NCBI RefSeq assembly: GCF_001548395.1
Contig: NZ_AP017367.1
Location: 3,199,001-3,263,000, forward strand
Source: Leptolyngbya sp. O-77
Lineage (GTDB): Bacteria > Cyanobacteriota > Cyanobacteriia > Elainellales > Elainellaceae
DNA length: 64,000 bases
Direction of reading: 5' to 3'
Shown here: one piece after another, positions 58,401 through 64,000 of the stretch
Layout: the number at the start of each line of letters is the position of its first letter
How positions within the stretch are numbered: the first letter of the stretch is position 1
Program-made: the position numbers and the translations under genes
Notes under the pieces: generated by a model
Databases searched by the model: none
What the model was told of the DNA's origin: nothing
The model's input: only the letters and a program-made list of their open reading frames with translations

Positions 58401-59991
58401 GTTGGGCGATCGCCCGCTGGCCACTGCGGCGACTGCGGCCGCCCTGCGGCTCGTCCCCAACCTGCTGGCTGCGGAACTGATTCAGCAGCAGCTTCAGCAA
58501 TCTCAGGGGGCTGCCCTGCAACAGGTGAGATTAGCTATCACACGTTACCAATCTGCGGCATCGGCTTCAGAGCGTCTCTCTGCTCTAGAACTGCTCCGTC
58601 AGCACCGCTACCAACTGATTGAGCAGTTGCTCAATCTTGCGCCTGAAGAACTGGAAACCGCCTTTGCGGGCGAGTTGGGACAGGCACATCGCCTAATCCT
58701 GGATTCTGGGATTCGGCTGGAACCCCTCACAGAAACCGACGAGGCGATCGCCCTCCAACTCATTGCCACCCTTTCGGAGGGATGGGCAAACCAGACATCC
58801 GCTCTGCTGGCAGCGATGCTGTATTGCTATCCCCACCATCTCCCCGATGGATTCGATCCGACCTTTATGCCACCGTCTCTGCTAGCAGACATCGTGCGGT
58901 ATCTCTGTGCGCCGCCCACGATGTTTATGGAATTGGGCGAGGCTGACGAGTATGCCAAATATCTGGAGCGATGGGTGGACAGACTCTATGAACAGGTTCA
59001 AAACGACCCCACCGACTTCCTCTGGCAAAAGGTAGCTCAGGTCACGCTGCAAACCCTCGATCTCACACCGCTTTACCTGACGCGGCGATCGCTCAAATCT
59101 CTCTGCCAGAAGCGTTCAGCGCTGATTGCCCAAGCGCTCACTGCTGAAGGAGCCGCCTTAGATTACGACTTCCCGGTTGCCCCCAGAGCCCGCGCCAGAA
59201 GCTCCGGCTGGGGGATTCTGTCTCCTGGTTTTATTCCTCAAACCAAGACGGCTGCAACGCTTCCTGTTTTCCGCGACCTCAATCGCGACCAGTTTGAAGT
59301 CATTCTCTTTTCCCTGACCTCCTATGAACACCCGGCTGCTCAGTATTGCTTGCAATATGCCGATCGGGCAGTGCAGCTTCCTGGGCGGCTAGCAGAACAG
59401 GTTGATGTCCTCCGGCAAGCGGAATTAGACATCCTCTGGATTGCGACCAATACTGCGGCTATGACGGATTCTATAACCCTCCTGGCATCCCATCGGCTAT
59501 CGCGGGTGCAGGTTTGTGGCATGAACTCGCCCATCTCCAGCGGGATTGCCCAAATCGACTACTGGCTCACCAGCCGCCTAGCGGGGTCGGCGGATCAGGC
59601 GCAGCGCCACTTTACAGAACACCTACTGCCTCTAGAAGCTGCTGGCCAGTGCTTTGACCTTTCGGTCGAGGGATCTGACCCGCCAACCGAACCTGTAGAC
59701 CGTGCCATGCTGGGCATTGCGGACAATGAGGTGGTGTTTATCTCTGGCGCAAGTTTTTACAAAATTTCGCCCGAACTAGAGGCAGCCTGGGCAGAAATTC
59801 TGGCCAATGTTCCGGGTTCTCGGCTGCTGATTTACCCGTTTAACCCAAACTACTCAAACCAGTACCCACTGGCGGCGTTTCAGCGACGATTGTCGAAACA
59901 ACTGACCGCCAGAAACGTGGAAGGCGATCGCCTCTTTGATCTTTGGGTCCCACCTCCAGCCGAGCCAACCTGCAAGCGCGAGTGCAATTAG
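55465..59991 (+). CDS. Giant GT4-methyltransferase-TylF-SPINDLY fusion (5' frame)
   Basis: A 1508-residue multidomain protein for glycan assembly. Domains in order: GT4 glycosyltransferase, residues 1-385 (DDFGSGGVAQYNHEVVLG, then the donor motif REGMPLAIMEAMAKGLPVAA); a class I SAM methyltransferase, about 400-640 (LEIGCWMGWSACHLAL); a TPR-like pair near 670-740; a TylF/macrocin-type O-methyltransferase, about 760-955 (NLVECGTFKGGAAALIAAVV, LHADGDWYEST); and a SPINDLY/OGT-like GT41 part from about 1050 on (WGILSPGFIPQTKT, RVQVCGMNSPISSGIAQIDY). The frame is lost after EGDRLFDL at about 59938-59946; the GT41 domain continues one frame over in the next entry. ATG 55465 is preferred to TTG 55429. 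The substrate is unknown, probably a methylated surface glycan or glycoprotein. Confidence 0.88.
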   Translation: MSQHLLLYTDDFGSGGVAQYNHEVVLGLRAQDYRVTLVQTQVDTVQTQAQAKAGVVHEWLDYNTISEVQRTLDDTASPERIFHRVRPDFILFSDSHPLSNFAAKQVAIQQRIPYAIVIGYVAPDLAERFGDRLDALSEQYHHAREVILVSQENLQLLRQHFRLPDNKGRVILYGRPAEFFEPRNAETRQRLRAELGIKDDQVLCFSVAQIVARKGFQLQLGAIAQLRHLPVWSSLQFAWAGSGDPALMAQYEREIAEMGAGDRVHLLGRRWDIQDWYDAADMFLLPSWREGMPLAIMEAMAKGLPVAASAVSGIPEELGETGKLLSDPNQNPVQTIADLVDIIQTWALHPEQRRAAGEGCRQRAINLFQQHRMLDETISLLADLMLPAGDYVSPGLALVRPDHAFPNKIVGNCEDCGWPYLRREVPHNWYVDRRHPVVGFLSRDEAHILYNTALQFRGQRALEIGCWMGWSACHLALAGVELDVVDPLLERPEFFDSVSQSLTAAGVRDRVALYPGFSPGAVQALAAQEQRRWSLIFIDGNHEAPGPLEDAIACELLATEDALIIFHDLSSPDVAQGLDYLRDRGWNTLVYQTMQIMGVAWRGNVKPIRHTPDPAVSWTLPAHLKHYTVSGWQEAAPTAHPALHALIQMAERVEALPPVAEPISQETARAIATDLREGQAAYIAGEWDTALERCHRAIERGAGAASAHAILSNLYGQRAQLQASVQHFAWANTAHTTLGKASYAEFQELVQVVRPYTLLSEERLFSLYALTKQICLEDLPGNLVECGTFKGGAAALIAAVVKRYSQRSRKLYACDTFEGMPEPVEVDKHNGVPANDTDWGAGTLKAPIEENLAVVCQALDVQDIVVPVKGLFQDTLPEYRAEMGDIALLHADGDWYESTLAIFNLLYHQVIPSGAVQIDDYGFWEGCRQAIHEFERQQRSSFALRRIDSTGVWFRKSDAIAPAQDYGQLLCQLGTLAYQLGDRPLATAATAAALRLVPNLLAAELIQQQLQQSQGAALQQVRLAITRYQSAASASERLSALELLRQHRYQLIEQLLNLAPEELETAFAGELGQAHRLILDSGIRLEPLTETDEAIALQLIATLSEGWANQTSALLAAMLYCYPHHLPDGFDPTFMPPSLLADIVRYLCAPPTMFMELGEADEYAKYLERWVDRLYEQVQNDPTDFLWQKVAQVTLQTLDLTPLYLTRRSLKSLCQKRSALIAQALTAEGAALDYDFPVAPRARARSSGWGILSPGFIPQTKTAATLPVFRDLNRDQFEVILFSLTSYEHPAAQYCLQYADRAVQLPGRLAEQVDVLRQAELDILWIATNTAAMTDSITLLASHRLSRVQVCGMNSPISSGIAQIDYWLTSRLAGSADQAQRHFTEHLLPLEAAGQCFDLSVEGSDPPTEPVDRAMLGIADNEVVFISGASFYKISPELEAAWAEILANVPGSRLLIYPFNPNYSNQYPLAAFQRRLSKQLTARNVEGDRLFDLWVPPPAEPTCKRECN

Positions 59992-60734
59992 CTGATGTGT
60001 ATCTCGACTCGTTCCCGATGTCTGGCCTATCGTCGCTGCTCGATCCGCTGATGGCGGGTGTTCCGCCGCTGGTGATCGAGCAAGACACGCCCGTTTCGCT
60101 GGGTCGGGGTGCGGCGTTTTTGCGAGAGCTGGAGCTGCCGGAGCTGATCGCCACAACGGTCGAAGAATACGTGGAGCGGGCGATCGCCCTGGGCACCAAT
60201 GCCCAGCTTCGGAAAAACCTGGGCGATCGCCTCCGGGCCGCCATGCAGCATCCGCCCAGCTTCCTCGACAGCAAGCGCTACGGACAGCAGCTTAGCCAGG
60301 TGTTTTGGGACTTGTATCACACCCATCAGCAGCGGCAGCTCGTTGAAAGCCTGCACCTGCGCGATCGCAACCTGATTGCCCTGCCCGACTGGGAGCAGCC
60401 GGAAGACGTGCTGTTTGCCGAACTGGCGGACTTGCTGCGAACCGTAATCACCGCTCCTGGCGGCGAAGACACCACGCTGCTGGTAGACATGGGCAATATG
60501 GACGCGCAGGAAGCAGACTTTGCCCTGTCTAGCGTGACGCTGCACCTGATAGAGGAAGAGGAACTGGAACTGGGAGAAGACGCGCCAGAGATTACCCTGC
60601 TGCCGCCGCTGCCTGCCGACCAGTGGAACCTGCTGCGCCCGCGCCTGACCGCCCGGATCGACCTGCCCCACAACAACACTGCGGCGATCGCCCGCGCTGC
60701 CCTCGACACCTTACCAACGCAATCGGTTGGCTAG
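59943..60734 (+). pseudogene. C-terminal GT41 part of the giant fusion, out of frame
   Basis: Continues the SPINDLY/OGT domain: GPTSSRANLQARVQLADVYL, then DSFPMSGLSSLLDPLMAGVP, PLVIEQDTPVSLGRGAAFLR and LIATTVEEYVERAIALGTNA, the expected order of the GT41 nucleotide-sugar-binding end. The last 130 residues form an acidic extension (LHLIEEEELELGEDAPEITL). It has no ribosome-binding site and begins only as a continuation. The true joined gene would span 55465-60734, roughly 1756 residues. A one-base loss near 59940 explains the break. Confidence 0.85.
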
Positions 60735-60736
60735 CC

Positions 60737-63340
60737 ATGAGCGAGGCGCTGGACTGGGTATTTCAGGGCGACCATGCCGGGGCGATTCCTTCGGAAAGCT
60801 TCGCCAACACCCACTGCGAAGCGCAGATTGCCCAGGGCGAGGCAGACCTCCGGCACTATGCCCTGCTGGGTCTGGCGCTGCTGTTGCAAGGTCAGGAAGC
60901 CGAAGCCCAGGCGGTGTGGATGACCCCGCTATCCGATGCCAAACCAGACGCGCTAGAAGCCTACCTGAGCGATTTGGCAAATCTCCTGGAGCAAGCGTTA
61001 ACCCATTGTTTGGCACATCAGCAATTCCCAGAGGCCGAGCGGCTTTCGCGGCAGTTGTTGGAACTGGACGAGCAGGCGAAGTATCACCACTCGCTGGGAA
61101 TCGCCCAGGCGCAACTGGGTGACCTGGATGCGGCGCTGGCAAGCTGGCAACGGGCGATCGCCCTCCAGCCCGATTTTGTCGCAGCCTGGGCGCAGCAGGC
61201 GCAGACTTATCAAAAGTTGGAGCAGTTTGCCGAAGCGGGCGAGTGCTACGCCGCCTGGACGACCCTCCAGCCCCAAAATGCCGATGCCTGGGCGGGGTTG
61301 GGTCGGTGTCAGGCAATGCAGGGCGATTGGGATGCAGCGGTGCAGGCTTGGGGACAATCTCATGCGCTGGCTCCCGATGCTGCGCCCGTTCTAGCAGATA
61401 TGAGCTATGGGCTGCTGCAACTGGGGCAGGCGGCGGAGGCGCTGTCGGGGTTGCGTCAGGCGATCTGGCAGCGGTCGGACTTTGCCGAAACCTATTGCGC
61501 CTGGGCAAAAACACCGCCGCAAAATCCTGCGGTATGCGCCAACGCAGCGTTTTTAGAAACCCTGGCGGTGGCCGACCATTCCGATGCGGCACTGCACCAG
61601 GCGGGAAATCTGCTGGCTCGTGGCGGGCAGAGCGAACGAGCGATCGCTCTATATCAACAGGCCCTCCAGGAAAATTCGTCAAATTTCGCAGCCGTTATAG
61701 ATTTGGGCAACGCACTGGTGCAAACGGGGCAAATTCCAGCGGCGATCGCTCTGTATAAAACCGCGCTGAGCGAAACCCCAAATGCCAACCATCTCTGGCT
61801 GAGTCTGGGGCAGGCGCTCTGGAAACAGGGGGACACAGAAGGGGCGATCGCCGCTGCCCATCACGCCTTGTCCTTAAACGCTGACCTCACAGACGCACAC
61901 CGACTGCTGGGGCTAGCGTATCTGGCGCAGGGAAACATAGACCTTGCGGCCGAGCATTGGCGATCGCTCCTAGCTCAGCAGCCCGAAGCCGTCGAGGGCT
62001 GGTGCAACCTGGCGACAGCGCTCATGCAGGCGGGCCAAAAGGAGGAAGCGCTGCAATGCCTGCAAACGGCGCTGAGGATCAATTCCAACCTGGCTCCCCA
62101 GGTCGCAAACCTGCTGGCAAACTGGCTAGACCAGAGGCCTGGGCAGCAGCCGTGCAGCGCAGCATCGCCCACACCTGATGACCCGCTTTGGAAGAAGATG
62201 CTGCCCGTTGACGCGCCGACCCGCGAAGTCAGACAGACTAGCGACTGGGTTGCCTCTGAGCCAGAAGCCTGCTTAATCCCTGTGCATCCGCCCCAGGTCG
62301 TTGCCCTCAAACCGCCTCGCTGTCTAGAGTCGCTGCCTCACCTGAGCTTTGGCTTAGGAAATGCTCTGTCTATTCCTGAAACCTTCGTCACTGTTTTGCC
62401 AAAGGGACGGTTTTGGCTCGATCCCGATCAGAGCAGTCTGGCCGTGTTCAACGCGGCAGGCGACGTGATGCGGGATCTCTCCGTCGAGTTTCCGCTGCTC
62501 ACCCCCGGACATCCCGCTTGGCTCACCCGTCAGCACTGGGTCTTTTCTGCCCAAAAGCTGCCGCCAGTAGAGGATATATCGGGAACCGTTGCCGTTCTTG
62601 CAGGTTTGTCGAACAATATCTACTTTCACTGGATGCTGGATATCTTGCCACGTCTCAAGATCCTGCAAGATAGCGGGTTGAACCTTGACGAGATCGACTA
62701 CTGGCTGGTGGGCGATCGCCATTCCTGGCAGCAAGACAGCTTACATCATCTCCACATTCCATCTGAAAAAATTCTGCCTGTTCAGGAGCATCTCCATATC
62801 CAGGCGGATAAACTCATCGTTCCTTCATTTCCCGGTGCGGCAGCCTGGCCCCAGGCTTGGATCTGCGACTGGCTAAAGTCGTCCTTTTTGCATTCCCAGG
62901 GTTTTGCTTCTGACTTGCCAAAGCGCTTGTATCTTTCCAGGCAGAAAACGCGCGATCGCCGAATCATCAACGAAGAATCCGTAGTGAAACTTCTTGAGTC
63001 CAAGGGATTCACCACGGTCTACCTGGAGACTTGCACCATCGCCGAACAAGCCCAGCTTTTTTACAACGCTGAACTCATCGTCTCTCCCCACGGCAGCGGA
63101 CTCACCAACCTTGCCTTCTGTCGCCCAGGCACTCAGGTTATAGAACTGTTTTCGCCCAACTACGTCTATCCCTGCTACTGGTATCTCAGCAACTTGGTCG
63201 GGCTGGACTATGCCTATCTGCTGGGCGAGGTTCCTGCGGGGCGCTTCTGGCAATCGCTGCTCTATCCGCTGGTTCGAGTTGAGGATATTTTTGTAAACCT
63301 GGATGCGCTGGAGCAAATGGTCGGTGGGATGATGATATAG
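60737..63340 (+). CDS. TPR protein with C-terminal GT61 (DUF563) glycosyltransferase
   Basis: An 867-residue protein starting two bases after the stop of the previous gene. Residues about 60-480 are TPR repeats (AKYHHSLGIAQAQLGDLDAA, AIALYQQALQENSSNFAAVI, AWAGLGRCQAMQGDWDAAVQ). From about residue 600 comes a family 61 glycosyltransferase: NNIYFHWMLDILPRLKILQD, YLSRQKTRDRRIINEE, then SPHGSGLTNLAFCRPGTQVI and ELFSP. GT61 enzymes often add xylose, GlcNAc or other sugars to glycoproteins or polysaccharides. The TPR part may dock on the neighbouring giant fusion protein, with which it is surely co-transcribed. Confidence 0.92.
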   Translation: MSEALDWVFQGDHAGAIPSESFANTHCEAQIAQGEADLRHYALLGLALLLQGQEAEAQAVWMTPLSDAKPDALEAYLSDLANLLEQALTHCLAHQQFPEAERLSRQLLELDEQAKYHHSLGIAQAQLGDLDAALASWQRAIALQPDFVAAWAQQAQTYQKLEQFAEAGECYAAWTTLQPQNADAWAGLGRCQAMQGDWDAAVQAWGQSHALAPDAAPVLADMSYGLLQLGQAAEALSGLRQAIWQRSDFAETYCAWAKTPPQNPAVCANAAFLETLAVADHSDAALHQAGNLLARGGQSERAIALYQQALQENSSNFAAVIDLGNALVQTGQIPAAIALYKTALSETPNANHLWLSLGQALWKQGDTEGAIAAAHHALSLNADLTDAHRLLGLAYLAQGNIDLAAEHWRSLLAQQPEAVEGWCNLATALMQAGQKEEALQCLQTALRINSNLAPQVANLLANWLDQRPGQQPCSAASPTPDDPLWKKMLPVDAPTREVRQTSDWVASEPEACLIPVHPPQVVALKPPRCLESLPHLSFGLGNALSIPETFVTVLPKGRFWLDPDQSSLAVFNAAGDVMRDLSVEFPLLTPGHPAWLTRQHWVFSAQKLPPVEDISGTVAVLAGLSNNIYFHWMLDILPRLKILQDSGLNLDEIDYWLVGDRHSWQQDSLHHLHIPSEKILPVQEHLHIQADKLIVPSFPGAAAWPQAWICDWLKSSFLHSQGFASDLPKRLYLSRQKTRDRRIINEESVVKLLESKGFTTVYLETCTIAEQAQLFYNAELIVSPHGSGLTNLAFCRPGTQVIELFSPNYVYPCYWYLSNLVGLDYAYLLGEVPAGRFWQSLLYPLVRVEDIFVNLDALEQMVGGMMI

Positions 63341-63357
63341 AGTCACACAACACCCTG

Positions 63358-63951
63358 ATGCCGCTCTCCGCCATTATTCTCGCAGGTGGCCACAGCACCC
63401 GCATGGGGCGCGACAAGGCGTTGATTGAGATTGAAGGCGTGCCCCTGCTGCAAAGAACCGGGGCGATCGCCCAGTCCTGTGCCAACGCTGTCTTCATCGT
63501 TACGCCCTGGCCCGATCGCTACGCTGCGCTGCTGCCCGACTGCCAGTTTGTGCCTGAAGTGCCGCTGCCTGGGGAAACGGAGCCGCACGGGCCGCTGGTG
63601 GGCTTTTTGCAGGGGTTGGAGCAGGTTGCGGCCCAGGAAACGTCGGAGTGGGTGCTGCTGCTGGCGTGTGATCTGCCCCGGCTGCAAGCAGCGGAGGTGC
63701 AGCAGTGGGCAGCGCAGTTGGAAACGATTCAGACGGGGGCGATCGCCTATTTGCCACGCGATTCGCAGGGCTGGCAGCCGCTGTGTGGGTTCTATCGCCT
63801 GAGCAGTCTGCCGCTGCTGCGCGACTTTGTGCAGGCGGGCGGGCGATCGTTTCAGCGGTGGCTGACCCAACATCCAGTTGCCGAAATTCCGTCCGTTGAT
63901 TTTGCCCATTTGTTGAACTGCAACACGCCGGAAGACCTGACACATCTCTGA
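63358..63951 (+). CDS. mobA: Molybdenum cofactor guanylyltransferase
   Basis: A 197-residue enzyme that attaches GMP to molybdopterin for bacterial Mo enzymes such as nitrate reductase. The N-terminal LAGGHSTRMGRDKALIEIEG is the GTP-binding signature. PHGPLVGFLQGLEQV and LLLACDLPRLQ (with the metal-binding Asp) complete the active site, and the end (FAHLLNCNTPEDLTHL) has the typical N-x-N-T-P-E-D/E-L. The gene starts 17 bases after the GT61 gene, perhaps on the same transcript, though without functional logic. Length is normal for the family. Confidence 0.94.
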   Translation: MPLSAIILAGGHSTRMGRDKALIEIEGVPLLQRTGAIAQSCANAVFIVTPWPDRYAALLPDCQFVPEVPLPGETEPHGPLVGFLQGLEQVAAQETSEWVLLLACDLPRLQAAEVQQWAAQLETIQTGAIAYLPRDSQGWQPLCGFYRLSSLPLLRDFVQAGGRSFQRWLTQHPVAEIPSVDFAHLLNCNTPEDLTHL

Positions 63952-64000
63952 TGTTGAAATGCGGCTAAACTGATTTGAACCCGGTTTGAGATGGCATCAC

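Overview
This window is from a cyanobacterial chromosome. The HIP1 octamer GCGATCGC, often extended to GGGCGATCGCCC, recurs throughout, and the gene content is typically cyanobacterial: DUF4278 and DUF2808 proteins, a DevC permease, a cyanobacterial LexA with its own operator, an SynEtr1-type ethylene receptor and an LpxB-related protein. Short AT-rich tandem repeats of the aaaatcc type lie between genes. I would guess a filamentous Leptolyngbya-like lineage, but nothing here fixes the genus.

Layout. 1-9.6 kb: the 3' part of metK, an EamA exporter, a LysR regulator with two operator-like dyads, a TrpD-like phosphoribosyltransferase, a Trypco1-type protein, three DUF4278 genes, an XPB-like helicase and tpiA. 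9.8-16 kb: a PEP-CTERM surface protein, a small heat-shock protein, a DUF2808 protein, a frameshifted arsS with its AhpD-like partner, and a two-gene locus with a collagen-like membrane protein. 16-19.3 kb: a flavin disulfide reductase between two paralogous TVP38/TMEM64 membrane proteins.

19.5-24.4 kb is an AT-rich accessory island: an IS4-family element, a transposase scrap, a probable Type II restriction-modification pair whose methyltransferase has extra N- and C-terminal domains, a four-unit array of imperfect palindromes with a 41-42 bp period, and an internally deleted integron-integrase-like remnant. This is the least ordinary stretch of the window.

24.5-38.8 kb: a lipoprotein followed by two GT4 glycosyltransferases; an operon of two S1C (HtrA-like) proteases and a LuxR-type regulator whose receiver has lost its phosphorylation site; a lone DevC; LexA with a perfect-consensus LexA box; a pentapeptide lipoprotein; and a 1075-residue BTAD/AAA/TPR regulator overlapping a DUF4242 gene. 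39.8-54.8 kb: a secreted GH5 cellulase with a Pro-Ser linker and CBM2-like module, an aldehyde dehydrogenase, an ethylene-receptor histidine kinase with all copper/ethylene ligands, a PP2C phosphatase, an AarF/UbiB kinase, an LpxB-like protein, FtsH and a TPR-like membrane protein.

55-64 kb is a surface-glycan block: a giant multidomain GT4-methyltransferase-TylF-SPINDLY gene broken by one frameshift, a TPR-GT61 protein, then mobA. Several genes (arsS, the TPR gene at 55 kb, the giant glycosyltransferase, the 25.2 kb lipoprotein, perhaps the Trypco1 start) carry small frame disruptions. These are either real decay or base-level assembly errors. No tRNA, rRNA or CRISPR array was recognised.
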